Source of the DNA: Tsukamurella tyrosinosolvens
GTDB taxonomy: Bacteria; Actinomycetota; Actinomycetes; Mycobacteriales; Mycobacteriaceae
DNA: 64,000 nt
Direction of reading: 5' to 3'
Assembly (NCBI RefSeq): GCF_900104775.1
Contig: NZ_FNSA01000003.1
Span: forward strand, 372,001-436,000
Below are positions 19,301 through 28,090 of the stretch, one piece after another (position 1 is the first letter of the stretch; every line of letters starts with the position of its first letter). A program made the translations under genes and the position numbers. A model generated the notes under the pieces. The model was not told the DNA's origin, searched no databases, and was given only the letters and a program-made list of their open reading frames with translations.

Positions 19301-19978
19301 ATGGTGCAAACGGTGGAGGCGGTCGAGCAGCGGATCGCCGATGTGGTGTTCGACCAGGTCGAGGCCGGTCGACGCGGCTGGTCGGATGTGGAGCTCGTGT
19401 ACATGGCATCCGTCACGGGTGGAGTCGGGTCGCTCGTGCTACGAGTCGACGGTGGAGCTGATCACGGGCACACCGTCGCCGAAGTCGCGCCACTGTTCGA
19501 ACAGCTCAGGACCGCGATGGCGTCTCCCGGGAGACCCGTCTGGTTCTCAGCGAGGATGCTCATGGACGAGGACGGCGAGTACGCGTTCACCTTCGCCGCT
19601 CCGCCAGTGTGGTCGAGGCCTTCGTCGGTGACCGCGGCCGCTGTCATTCTGTTGGTCTTGTCCGGTCTCGTCCTGCTCGGCTTCCTCGCGTCGAACTCGA
19701 ACCCGAATCGACCTCCGGCCACCTCGTCGGCCGAAGTGGCCGCGGCGCTCACGGTCGCGGCGATCGTGTGGAGCGCGGTGATCCTCGGTGTCGTCGCCGG
19801 AATCCGCTTGCTGCGCGGTCGCGGCGGCCGGGTGGTGGCGACCGTCGCGGCGTGCATCTTCGGCCTCACCTGCGTGGGGTTGGTCGCAACGATCGCCGTT
19901 CCTCTCCTGCTGTGGCGGAACGACGAATCCCGCGGCTGGTTCGACCGGGCCCCGCGCTATCTCCCACCATCCCGGTAA
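19301..19978 (+). CDS. YezG-like immunity-type domain fused to three membrane helices
   Basis: Residues 1-105 read like the YezG/DUF600 group: WSDVELVYMASV, then PLFEQLRTAM and WFSARMLMDEDGEYAFTF. In that family these proteins are antitoxins of secreted nuclease or deaminase toxins. Residues 108-210 add about three hydrophobic helices and a basic tail, which is unusual. No toxin gene is adjacent. The domain call rests on pattern memory, so an unrelated alpha/beta domain is possible. A GAGGGGG purine run lies before ATG 19301. Confidence 0.5.
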   Translation: MVQTVEAVEQRIADVVFDQVEAGRRGWSDVELVYMASVTGGVGSLVLRVDGGADHGHTVAEVAPLFEQLRTAMASPGRPVWFSARMLMDEDGEYAFTFAAPPVWSRPSSVTAAAVILLVLSGLVLLGFLASNSNPNRPPATSSAEVAAALTVAAIVWSAVILGVVAGIRLLRGRGGRVVATVAACIFGLTCVGLVATIAVPLLLWRNDESRGWFDRAPRYLPPSR

Positions 19979-20056
19979 CCGCCGCTCGAGCAGGCGCGGG
20001 GGCGTCGTCGGGGCGGATCACAGCAGCAGGATCCGGTGCCGGGCTGATCCGGTGGG

Positions 20057-20073
20057 TATGCGCCCCACGCATC
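20057..20073. repeat. 17-bp palindromic repeat, copy A1
   Basis: TATGCGCCCCACGCATC fits the consensus YATGCGY-N3-RCGCATN seen seven times in this window. It is the first of a pair in the 189-base gap between two convergent genes; the second copy starts exactly 60 bases later. Confidence 0.7.
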
Positions 20074-20116
20074 GCCCGATCGGCAAAACACGGCTCTGAA
20101 CTGGGATTTCAGGGGG

Positions 20117-20133
20117 TATGCGTGGCGCGCATA
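20117..20133. repeat. 17-bp palindromic repeat, copy A2
   Basis: TATGCGTGGCGCGCATA is the second member of pair A. The two arms give a six-base stem. The 43 bases between copies A1 and A2 show no coding or other structure. Confidence 0.7.
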
Positions 20134-20167
20134 GCTATTCAGTGCGACCACACTCCTCCTTCGCGGC

Positions 20168-23100
20168 TCAGTCCGTGGCCTCGCCGGTCCCATCGTCACC
20201 ATCGGCCGTCGGCGCGCCACCGCCGCGGCGGTGCAGGAGCCGCACGGGCGGCACCGTCGACCAGGCCATCAGCAACACGCCGACCAGCGCCAGGCCCTGC
20301 GGCCACGGGCCGTGGCCCACGTAGCCGGCCTCGGCGTGCCACGGGCCCGTCGCCAGCAGCAGCATCCCGGCCAGCACGAAGCCGGACGAGCCGAACACGC
20401 GCAACGCCGCCCGACGGTCCGCCGACACGTGCAGTCCGGAGACCACCCAGGTCGCGAGTCCGGAGGCCGCCCACAGCGCGAGCCCCGGCCACCCGCTGAG
20501 CACGAACGCGACCGCGCCGATCCCGAGGCCCGCTGCGATACCCGGCTGCCAGGCCCGCACCGGTCCTCCGGAACCCCGCGGCCGCGATCCCGGGACCAGT
20601 GCCAGCGCGGCGAGGATCGCCAGCAGCGCGAGGCCGCCGAACAGCCCGATCCGGTAGGGCGCGTTGAGGGCGTACCGCAGGGTGACGGCGCCGTCGGTGC
20701 CCTGCGGCACCACCCAGCCCTGCTGCCACCCGTTGACGGTCACGGCCTTCAGCGGCGCGCCGTCCGGGCCCGTCGCCGCCCAGCCGGAGTTGCGGCTCTC
20801 GGGCACCACGAGCACCTGGTCGGCGTCGGCGCGGCTCACCGTCACGACGCGGCGATCCGGGGTCCAGCTCTGCACCTTCACGCTCTCGTCCCGCGGCGAC
20901 GCCTCGGCGGCCGCGGGCGTGTCCAGCGCCAGCGAGTCCACGCTGAACGCGAGCCCCGGCGTCGCGACCACCTGCGCCTTCCCGGCCGGCAGCGGCACCG
21001 GCGCGGGATCGCACGCCACCGCGCGGACGGGCGCGCCGTCGCGCATCTCCCGCGCTCCCGCCTCGATCCGGAAGCGCAGCACGCGGTCGCCGATCCGCAC
21101 CGTCGGACCGGTCTCACACGGCACCACGACCGGACGGTCCGCGGGCGCGGGCTCCGAGCCGGGGACGGGCGCACCGTCGGGGCCGACGGCCCGCACTTCT
21201 GCCAGCCCGGGCGCCATCTTCTCCGGGAAGCCGAAGTCGTTGATGTTGATCCGCTCGTCCCAGTCGAGCAGCGAGATCGAGATCGAGTCGGTCACGGCCG
21301 GGTCGACCTTCACGGTGACGGAATCGCCCGCGGGCAGCTCGCGCACCTGCCTGCCGGTCCCCAGGTCGACGCCGATCCGCGTGGGCCGCGCGGGCGCCTC
21401 GCCGCGCGGCAGCCGCAGCGTCAGGCCGCCCACGACCTGCGGCGACGGCAGCCGCAGCCGCAGCACCGGCTTCGGCGACGTCGGCTCCGTGACCGACTGC
21501 GGCGCCGACCAGACCGTGTTGGGGTCCCCGTCGACGGCCGCGGCCGAGCTCGCCCGGCCGTCGCCCACCGCCGACTCCGCGAACGCCGACGGCGCGCCCG
21601 GCGCCCCGAGCAGCGCCGACAGCGCCTGCCCCGGGCGCGCGCGGACCGTCAGCGACGGTGTCACCGCAGGGGCACCGGGCCCGTCGACGGTCCGCCGCAG
21701 CGGCCCGGGCTCCTCCGGCCCGATCGCGATGTCGGCGCACTGCACCGGCCCGGGCGCGCCGTTCTCGCCGGGCGTGACGACGCAGCCGGACCGGCCCATC
21801 GTGTCCTGCCCGAACACCCAGCGCTGCGCGGGACCGGACGCGGGCAGCGCCACGTCGTGCCGCGCCGGAATCGTCGCGCCGGACCGCGTGTCCGCGAGCT
21901 CGGCCTCCGTGATCGCGAACTGGTTGCCCCACGTGCGGTCGGCGGTCTCGGCGGCGGTGATCCGCACCCACCGCGTCGGCTCCGACGGCGCGACCAGCGT
22001 GATCGGCGTCCCCGCCGTGACGGGATCGGAGTACACCGTGCCCGCCTCCGTCGTGATGAGGAGGCGCGTCACCGCGGGACCCAGCGCCCGCCCGACGGTC
22101 ACCGTCACCGACAGGTCCGCGCGGGGCTCGGGCAGCGTGAACTGCATCCACTGGTTGATGGCGTGGTCGAGGCCGGAGGACACCCACGCGGTGTTCTTGT
22201 CGCCGTCCACCGCGGCGGCCGTGCCCGCGCCGGGGAGCACGGTGCCGAGCTGCGTGGCGTCGGCGGCGGAGCTGGAGGCGGACACCGTCGCGCCCTGCCA
22301 CGTCCCGTCGACCAGCCCCGCCGCCGGGTAGTCGGGCAGCCGGTTCAGCGTTCGACGGGGATCGGAGGCTGTGCGGATCGCGGAGCTGTGGTCGTCGACG
22401 CGGCCGTAGTCGGTCTCGCGGCGCTTGGGGGTATCGGTGACGGTCAGCGGGCCGTCGGGCAGCCCCGCGTCCTTCGCGTCGGAGGCGAGCAGCGCCGCGC
22501 CCAGCTCACGCCGGCCCGACGCGGCGGCGTCGGCCTGCAGCCCCAGCAGCGCCTCCGGCCCGCCCGCGACGCGCGGCATCGACGCCAGGTCGGCGACGTA
22601 CGGCCCGGTGGGGGCGGCACCGTCGACCCGGTAGATCGTGATGGCGGGGAGCGGCGGCCGCAGCCCCGAGTCGACGACCACCTTCTCGACGGTCGGCGGG
22701 GCGATGTCCGCGCCGAACCGGGCGACCTCGCTGATCCCGGGCGAGCCGATGATCGCGGCGCGGGCCAGCGCAGGCCGCGCCGAGCGCGACGTTCCGGGAT
22801 CGAGATCAGCGCGCAGCACGAGGTAGGAGATGCCCTGGCGGCGCAGCGTCGCGGCCAGGCCCGCCGACGGGGTACCGGCGCTGAACAGCCGCTGCACCGA
22901 GTCGAGGGCGCGGATCGCGCCGGGCGGGTTGAGCGGGATCGCGTCGCGCACCGCCCACGGCGTCTCGGCCAGGGGCTGGATCGGCTCGTCGCGCGTGAGG
23001 CCCCACAGCTGCGCACCGAACGGCGCGCCGGGCACGACGAGCGCGCGCTCGGCCCGGGCCTGGCCGGGGGCGGTCCCGGCGGCGTGCGCCGACAGCCAGT

Positions 23101-24457
23101 CCGCGGCCTGCGACCAGTAGTCGGGGATCTTGTCGTACGGCCCGCGGGGCGCGAGCTTGCCCGTCCACGCCATGCCGCCCGCGAGCGCGAGCACCACGAC
23201 CACGGCCAGGGCACCCGCCGCGAGCCGGTCCTGCTCGGGGTGCGCCAGGGCCCGCCGGACCTTCGCGAGGCCGACGGTGCCGGGCAGCGGCGCCCGGGCC
23301 AGCAGGTGTGCCATGCCCAGGACCAGCGGCAACCGCAGGAAGGGCTCGAGCTTGTAGACGTTGCGCAGGGGCGCGCCGACGCTGTCGAGGAAGACCCGCA
23401 CCGGCTCGGCGAACGGCGAACCGAGGCCGCTGGCGTAGCCCGCGCCGATCCCCGCCAGGCCGACGAGCAGCACCGTCGCCCAGACCCCGCGCTTGGGCAT
23501 GCGGCGCATGGTGAGCCCGGCGATGCCGGCGCACGCGACCAGGCCGGTGACGACGACGGCGGCGGGGGAGGTGGTGAGCATGGCGCCGGCGCCGCGCTCG
23601 TCGGAGATGAACGGGCTCCACGACGTGGTGCCGCGCAGCACCTCCGGCACCGACGCCCACTGCGTGGTCGCGCGGGAGGACTCGATGAACTCGAGGAACG
23701 GCGGGCTGACGCGGCCCATGATGAGCAGCGGCACGATCCACCACGTGGTCGCCAGCGCGACGCACACCGCCCACCAGGCGCTGAACGTCCAGAAGCGGCG
23801 GGTCCCGGCGCCGAAGCGCACGTGCAGCAGCCACCACAGCGCGGCGACCGCGCACGCGAAGCCCGTGGCCACGGCGTTGACCGCGCCCATGAGCGCGACC
23901 GCGACCGCCGAGCGGGCGGCCAGGTTCCGCAGCGGCACGTCCGCGCCCTGCAGGAGCTGCACCAGCGGCAGCAGCACCCACGGCGCGAGCATCACCGGCG
24001 CGGTCTCGGAGCTGATCGCGCCCAGCGTCGTGAGCACCTGCGGGGCCAGCACGAACGCCGCGGCCGCGACGACCCGGCTGCCGCGCGAGCCGGTGCGCAG
24101 TGCCTCGGCGAGCCGGATGATCCCCCAGAAGCCGGCGAACAGGAGCAGCGCCCACCACAGGCGCTGCGTGACCCACGGCGGGACGTGCAGGAACTGGCCC
24201 AGCGCGAAGAACGCGCCGTGCGGGAAGAAGTAGCCGTAGGCCTGGTTCTGCACCTGGCCGAGCGGGGACTGGCTGGACCAGACGTTGGCCGCGCGGGCGA
24301 GGAAGCCGATGGGGTTCGCCGTGAGATCGAGCTTGGTGTCGGCGACGACCTTCCCGGGCGCGCTGAGGAAGCTCAGCGCGAGCAGGGCGACGAACGCCCA
24401 CGCGCCTGCGCGGCGGGTCAGGGGTTCGTCGGAGAAGTGGGGGCTACTTGTTGGCAC
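20168..24457 (-). CDS. aftD: Alpha-(1->3)-arabinofuranosyltransferase AftD
   Basis: The 1429-residue protein compares with about 1400 residues in mycobacteria. The first 480 residues carry about eleven membrane helices of a GT-C enzyme that uses decaprenyl-phospho-arabinose. A long periplasmic region follows with two discoidin-like carbohydrate-binding modules (about residues 720-870 and 980-1110; both show A-V-D-G-D-x-N-T-x-W). It ends with a further group of helices (about 1270-1400). It adds alpha-1,3 branches to arabinogalactan and lipoarabinomannan. The small DUF2613 gene overlaps its start by 14 bases, as next to aftD in mycobacteria (recalled Rv0236A). Confidence 0.92.
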   Translation of the reverse strand: MPTSSPHFSDEPLTRRAGAWAFVALLALSFLSAPGKVVADTKLDLTANPIGFLARAANVWSSQSPLGQVQNQAYGYFFPHGAFFALGQFLHVPPWVTQRLWWALLLFAGFWGIIRLAEALRTGSRGSRVVAAAAFVLAPQVLTTLGAISSETAPVMLAPWVLLPLVQLLQGADVPLRNLAARSAVAVALMGAVNAVATGFACAVAALWWLLHVRFGAGTRRFWTFSAWWAVCVALATTWWIVPLLIMGRVSPPFLEFIESSRATTQWASVPEVLRGTTSWSPFISDERGAGAMLTTSPAAVVVTGLVACAGIAGLTMRRMPKRGVWATVLLVGLAGIGAGYASGLGSPFAEPVRVFLDSVGAPLRNVYKLEPFLRLPLVLGMAHLLARAPLPGTVGLAKVRRALAHPEQDRLAAGALAVVVVLALAGGMAWTGKLAPRGPYDKIPDYWSQAADWLSAHAAGTAPGQARAERALVVPGAPFGAQLWGLTRDEPIQPLAETPWAVRDAIPLNPPGAIRALDSVQRLFSAGTPSAGLAATLRRQGISYLVLRADLDPGTSRSARPALARAAIIGSPGISEVARFGADIAPPTVEKVVVDSGLRPPLPAITIYRVDGAAPTGPYVADLASMPRVAGGPEALLGLQADAAASGRRELGAALLASDAKDAGLPDGPLTVTDTPKRRETDYGRVDDHSSAIRTASDPRRTLNRLPDYPAAGLVDGTWQGATVSASSSAADATQLGTVLPGAGTAAAVDGDKNTAWVSSGLDHAINQWMQFTLPEPRADLSVTVTVGRALGPAVTRLLITTEAGTVYSDPVTAGTPITLVAPSEPTRWVRITAAETADRTWGNQFAITEAELADTRSGATIPARHDVALPASGPAQRWVFGQDTMGRSGCVVTPGENGAPGPVQCADIAIGPEEPGPLRRTVDGPGAPAVTPSLTVRARPGQALSALLGAPGAPSAFAESAVGDGRASSAAAVDGDPNTVWSAPQSVTEPTSPKPVLRLRLPSPQVVGGLTLRLPRGEAPARPTRIGVDLGTGRQVRELPAGDSVTVKVDPAVTDSISISLLDWDERININDFGFPEKMAPGLAEVRAVGPDGAPVPGSEPAPADRPVVVPCETGPTVRIGDRVLRFRIEAGAREMRDGAPVRAVACDPAPVPLPAGKAQVVATPGLAFSVDSLALDTPAAAEASPRDESVKVQSWTPDRRVVTVSRADADQVLVVPESRNSGWAATGPDGAPLKAVTVNGWQQGWVVPQGTDGAVTLRYALNAPYRIGLFGGLALLAILAALALVPGSRPRGSGGPVRAWQPGIAAGLGIGAVAFVLSGWPGLALWAASGLATWVVSGLHVSADRRAALRVFGSSGFVLAGMLLLATGPWHAEAGYVGHGPWPQGLALVGVLLMAWSTVPPVRLLHRRGGGAPTADGDDGTGEATD

Positions 24458-24644
24458 CCGAGTCGTCGCGCTCGCCGTAGTTCGACGAGCCCTGCAGGAA
24501 GCCCTTGTCCTTCGACACGGTGTTGACGTCGGTGGTCGGCGACGTCTGCGCGACGGCCGCGCCGCTCACCAGTGCGAGGGCCACGGCGACGACGATGCCG
24601 GCGAGCGCGGCGGTGGCGCTGGCGATGATCGAGGTGCGGTCCAT
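24444..24644 (-). CDS. DUF2613 small membrane protein
   Basis: A 66-residue protein with one helix (about residues 8-32) and a short polar tail (QTSPTTDVNTVSK), probably anchored in or secreted across the membrane. It matches the small gene beside aftD in mycobacteria (Rv0236A, recalled). Its coding end overlaps aftD by 14 bases, so the two should be translated from one message. A TAGACT box seven bases before the ATG indicates a leaderless promoter that would drive both genes. Confidence 0.8.
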   Translation of the reverse strand: MDRTSIIASATAALAGIVVAVALALVSGAAVAQTSPTTDVNTVSKDKGFLQGSSNYGERDDSGANK

Positions 24645-24654
24645 GCGGGAAAGT

Positions 24655-25155
24655 CTACAGGTCCAGCTCGGCGCAGCCCGACGGCACGATCATCACCGGC
24701 CGCTTGCATCCGCGCAGCACGTGCTCGGAAACGGACGAATGCCACAGCGACCGGATGCCCGAGACGCCGCGGCTCCCGGACACGATGACGTCCACGTCGA
24801 ACGTGTCGGACGCGGCGATGAGCGCGGTCCACACGGTGGTGGACACCTCGATGAGCTCGCCGTGCGCGGTGAAGCCGGCGGCGGCCGCCAGGTCGACGCC
24901 CTGCTGGTTCGTCTTCTTGGCCTCGGCGTGCACGACGTCGCTCTCGCGGGTGAGTGCGGTCTCGGCGGCACCGGCCCCCGCGACGCCGGACATGGCGGAC
25001 AGGCGGGCGGCCTGATGGATCGTGGACTCCCACGCGGTGACGACGATCGCCTCGGCGTCGCGGCCCTGCGCGAGGACCTTGCTGGCGTACTTGACGGCGC
25101 GCTGGGAGGACTCGGAGCCGTCGTACGCGATCAGAACCTTGACGGGGACACTCAT
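24655..25155 (-). CDS. Universal stress protein (UspA family)
   Basis: This 166-residue protein begins VKVLIAYDGSESSQRAV and ends with GSRGVSGIRSLWHSSVSEHV and PVMIVPSG. These fit the ATP-binding G-2x-G-9x-G(S) type of Usp, with a Ser in the last position. The start ATG 25155 is preceded by GAGGTGATCC, a good ribosome site; the open frame continues further upstream but without family likeness. It likely binds ATP and modulates stress physiology. It is transcribed towards DUF2613/aftD. Confidence 0.87.
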   Translation of the reverse strand: MSVPVKVLIAYDGSESSQRAVKYASKVLAQGRDAEAIVVTAWESTIHQAARLSAMSGVAGAGAAETALTRESDVVHAEAKKTNQQGVDLAAAAGFTAHGELIEVSTTVWTALIAASDTFDVDVIVSGSRGVSGIRSLWHSSVSEHVLRGCKRPVMIVPSGCAELDL

Positions 25156-25298
25156 GCGGATCACCTCGATCTTCACGGTTACCTGATGCCTCCAGGCTAC
25201 GCCGAAACGCCTCGGTTGCAAGATGCAAGTCCGGGCGAGTCCGGCGCGCCGCGAACGCGCCCCCGGGCTGGTTTTCCCGCGCCTGCCAGACTGCGCGC

Positions 25299-26222
25299 AT
25301 GCGAAGAAACCGCACCCCGCTCCGTCCCGTCGCCCTCGCCGCGGCCGTGCTCGCCGCCCTCGCCGTGACGCCCGCGACCGCGGGAGCGGCACCGTCGAAC
25401 CAGGCCTGCGGGGGCTGGCGCACGACGGTCCTGCGGTCCGGCATGGGCGCCCTCGAGAACCTCGCCTTCGACGGCACCGGCACCGTCTACCTGTCCCGGC
25501 AGAACGTGCTCACCGGGAAGGGGAGCCTGCTCGCGGGCGCCGCGCCCGGCGCGCTGCGCACCGTCGTCGACCTGCCGAACCCCGGCGGGATCGTGGTCCG
25601 CGGCGGCGCGGTGCACGTCGCGACGGCGAACAGCGCGCCGTCGGGGCTGCTGGGGAAGCCGGACGGCACGGTGACCGTCGTGGACCCGGCCACCGGCGCG
25701 ACCCGCATCGTCGCGTCCGGGCTGACCATGCCCAACGGCCTCGCGCTGCTGCCCGACGGCCGCGCCGTGACCAGCACCGTCCTCGGCCCGCGGCAGGGGA
25801 TCGTCGCGACCGCGCCCGGCGGCGTGCCCGTGCCCTTCGCGCTGCGCGGCGAGCCCGTCAACGGCCTCTGGTTCGACGGTGCCTCCGGCCGCCTCTGGGC
25901 CTCGACGGCCACCACCGCGACCACGCGGCTCTACGCCATCGATCCCGCGCATCCCGACCGGCCGCGCCGCTACGAGGTGCCCGGGTTCGGGCCGGGGCAC
26001 TTCGCCGACGACCTCACCGTGGGGCCCGACGGTGCCGTCTACGCCGCGCTCGACCTGCCGGGGACCGTCGTGCGGCTCGACCCGGCGACCGGCGCGCAGT
26101 GCACGATCGCGACCGGTCACCGCGGCGTGACGTCGGTGCGGTTCGGCCGCGGCCCGGGCTGGGACGGCGCCGCGCTGTACGCGACGACCCTCACCGGCAA
26201 GCTGCTTCGGCTGGCCCGGTAG
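25299..26222 (+). CDS. Secreted beta-propeller protein (SMP-30 / ScyD-like)
   Basis: The 307-residue protein has a signal peptide ending in AGAAPS (cleavage around residue 30). Repeated strands follow of the form GLALLPDGRAV, DDLTVGPDGAVYAAL and VNGLWFDGASGRLWAS, the blades of a six-bladed propeller. Related proteins include gluconolactonase-like hydrolases and ScyD/ScyE; catalytic metal ligands cannot be assigned with certainty. A CAGACT box lies six bases before the ATG, like that of the next gene. lpqI follows 27 bases later but may have its own promoter. Confidence 0.72.
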   Translation: MRRNRTPLRPVALAAAVLAALAVTPATAGAAPSNQACGGWRTTVLRSGMGALENLAFDGTGTVYLSRQNVLTGKGSLLAGAAPGALRTVVDLPNPGGIVVRGGAVHVATANSAPSGLLGKPDGTVTVVDPATGATRIVASGLTMPNGLALLPDGRAVTSTVLGPRQGIVATAPGGVPVPFALRGEPVNGLWFDGASGRLWASTATTATTRLYAIDPAHPDRPRRYEVPGFGPGHFADDLTVGPDGAVYAALDLPGTVVRLDPATGAQCTIATGHRGVTSVRFGRGPGWDGAALYATTLTGKLLRLAR

Positions 26223-26249
26223 CGGCGGCGATCTGACAGACTGGCCCCG

Positions 26250-27413
26250 ATGCAGAAGTTTCGGAACCTCACGATCCTGGTGATCGCCGCGGCCGGCGTC
26301 GCGGCGTGCGGCCCGTCGAACCCCGACGCCGCGCTGTCCACGACGACCGTGGCGCAGGCCCCGTCGGCGACGAGGTCCGCGGCACCGTCGTCGGGCCCGG
26401 GACGCCCGGTGACCTGCGCTTCGGACTTCCTCGCGAAGCTCTCGGTGCGGGAGAAGGCCGGGCAGTTGCTCATGGTCGGCGTGAAGGACGCGGCCGACGC
26501 CCGGCGCGCCGTGCAGCAGGGCGTGGGCGGCGTGTTCATCGGTAGCTGGACCGACAAATCCGTGTTCTCGGGCGGGACGCTGCAGGGCGTCGCGAAGGCC
26601 GGGAAGGTGCCGGCGATGGTCTCCGTCGACGAGGAGGGCGGCCGCGTCTCCCGCGTGCCCGGCGCGAACCTCGTCTCGGCGCGCGAGCTGGCGCGCACGA
26701 AGACCGTCGCGCAGGCGCGAGCCGAGGGCGCGCGCGTCGGCAAGCTGTTGAAGTCGATGGGGATCACCGTGGACTTCGCCCCCGACGCCGACGTCTCCGC
26801 CCAGTCCGACGACTCCGTGATCGGCGACCGCTCGTACTCGAACGACCCGGCCGTGGTCGTGAAGTACTCGCAGGCCTTCGCCGCGGGCCTGCGCGACGGT
26901 GGCGTGTACCCGGTGTTCAAGCACTTCCCGGGGCACGGCAGCTCGTCGGGCGACTCGCACCAGGGCGGGGTGAGCGTGCCGCCGCTGAACGCCTTGAAGG
27001 CCAAGGACCTCGTGCCCTTCCGCGCCGCGGTCGACACCGGCGACGCGGGCGTCATGGTCGGCCACCTGACGGTGCCCGGCCTCACGGAGCCGGGCCTGCC
27101 GACCAGCCTCAGCCCGGCGACGATGCGCCTCCTGCGCGACGGTGCCGGGTACGGCGCGAAGCCCTTCGACGGGCCGATCTTCACCGATGATCTCTCCGGG
27201 ATGAAGGCGATCACCGACCGGTTCAGCGTGCCGCAGGCCGTCGCGAAGTCGCTGGAGGCGGGCGCCGACGTCGCGCTGTGGATCTCCACCGATCAGCTGG
27301 GCGCGGCGCTCGACGCCGTGGAGGCCTCGGTGAAGGCGAAGCGCATCACGATGCGGCGCCTCGACGATTCCGTGCTCCGCGTGGCGCGGGTGAAGCACGC
27401 CGTACGCTGCTGA
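26250..27413 (+). CDS. lpqI: Lipoprotein glycoside hydrolase family 3, LpqI (NagZ-like)
   Basis: The 387-residue protein has a lipobox GVAAC with lipidated C20. The GH3 beta-N-acetylglucosaminidase signature KHFPGHG (224-230) is followed by DSH (235-237), the family's Asp-His acid/base pair. D313 in FTDDLSG is the expected nucleophile. It corresponds to Rv0237 LpqI, which trims peptidoglycan-derived GlcNAc-MurNAc fragments for recycling at the outer membrane face (recalled). A CAGACT box ends seven bases before ATG 26250. Confidence 0.9.
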   Translation: MQKFRNLTILVIAAAGVAACGPSNPDAALSTTTVAQAPSATRSAAPSSGPGRPVTCASDFLAKLSVREKAGQLLMVGVKDAADARRAVQQGVGGVFIGSWTDKSVFSGGTLQGVAKAGKVPAMVSVDEEGGRVSRVPGANLVSARELARTKTVAQARAEGARVGKLLKSMGITVDFAPDADVSAQSDDSVIGDRSYSNDPAVVVKYSQAFAAGLRDGGVYPVFKHFPGHGSSSGDSHQGGVSVPPLNALKAKDLVPFRAAVDTGDAGVMVGHLTVPGLTEPGLPTSLSPATMRLLRDGAGYGAKPFDGPIFTDDLSGMKAITDRFSVPQAVAKSLEAGADVALWISTDQLGAALDAVEASVKAKRITMRRLDDSVLRVARVKHAVRC

Positions 27414-27436
27414 TTCCGAACGGATTTCACCGGAAC

Positions 27437-27450
27437 TTACTTGCGAGTAA
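27437..27450. promoter_or_regulatory. Operator TTACT-N4-AGTAA, tetR site 1
   Basis: TTACTTGCGAGTAA has perfect five-base arms. It lies 43 bases before the TetR start. The same pattern recurs at the fabG4/fadA2 gap and before fadE5, suggesting autoregulation and a shared regulon. Confidence 0.65.
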
Positions 27451-27467
27451 CCTCGTGGGCTAGGATC

Positions 27468-27481
27468 TGACTCGAGAGTAA
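27468..27481. promoter_or_regulatory. Operator-like repeat, tetR site 2
   Basis: TGACTCGAGAGTAA has one mismatch in the left arm. It overlaps the likely transcription start just upstream of the ribosome site AAGGAGG, 31 bases from site 1, so binding would block transcription. Confidence 0.55.
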
Positions 27482-27492
27482 GGAGGACGCCG

Positions 27493-28089
27493 ATGGCCGG
27501 TGGGACGAAGCGTTTGCCGCGCGCGGTACGCGAGCAGCAGATGCTGGACGCCGCCATCAAGGTGTTCTCGCGCAACGGCTTCTACGAGACGTCGATGGAC
27601 GCGGTGGCCCGTGAGGCGCAGATCAGCAAGCCGATGCTGTACCTGTACTACGGGTCCAAGGACGAACTCTTCGCCGCGTGCGTCACGCGCGAGGCGGGCA
27701 AGTTCATGCGCAGCATCGAGTTCGACGCCAGCCCCACGCTGCCGCCGTCGCAGCGCCTGCGCTCGGTGATCGCCGGCTTCCTCAAGTACGTCGACCAGAA
27801 CCGCGACGCCTGGCGCGTGATGTACCGCGAGACCACCGGCCAGGCCGCCTTCGCCGCGCTCTCCGAGAACAGCCGCGAGCGGGTCGTCGAGATGACCGCG
27901 GTGCTGCTCCGCGAGGCCGCCAAGTACGCGCCGGAGGACACGGATTTCGAGCTCTACGCCGTCGCCCTCGTCGGCTCCGGCGAGGCGATCGCGGACCGTC
28001 TGGCCACCGGCAAGGTCGAGCTCGACCGCGCCGTCGAGATCATGACCTCGTTCCTCTGGGGCGGCATCCGCGGCGAACGCCCGGAGTGA
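27493..28089 (+). CDS. TetR-family regulator (Rv0238-like)
   Basis: A 198-residue regulator. The N-terminal helix-turn-helix reads TSMDAVAREAQISKPMLYLYYGSKDELF, the classic TetR signature (about residues 37-63). The C-terminal ligand pocket is unassigned. It sits exactly where Rv0238 lies, between lpqI and the htdX/fabG4/fadA2 genes. Two palindromes in its promoter match palindromes at the lipid genes, so it probably represses itself and those genes in response to a fatty acyl ligand (inference). Ribosome site AAGGAGG before ATG 27493. Confidence 0.87.
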   Translation: MAGGTKRLPRAVREQQMLDAAIKVFSRNGFYETSMDAVAREAQISKPMLYLYYGSKDELFAACVTREAGKFMRSIEFDASPTLPPSQRLRSVIAGFLKYVDQNRDAWRVMYRETTGQAAFAALSENSRERVVEMTAVLLREAAKYAPEDTDFELYAVALVGSGEAIADRLATGKVELDRAVEIMTSFLWGGIRGERPE

Positions 28090-28090
28090 G

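Noticed and set aside
20231-24526. 1431-codon open frame antisense to aftD
   Set aside because: Long antisense frames are expected where third positions are nearly all G or C. Its composition is His/Arg/Gln-rich with no motif, whereas aftD has clear family domains.
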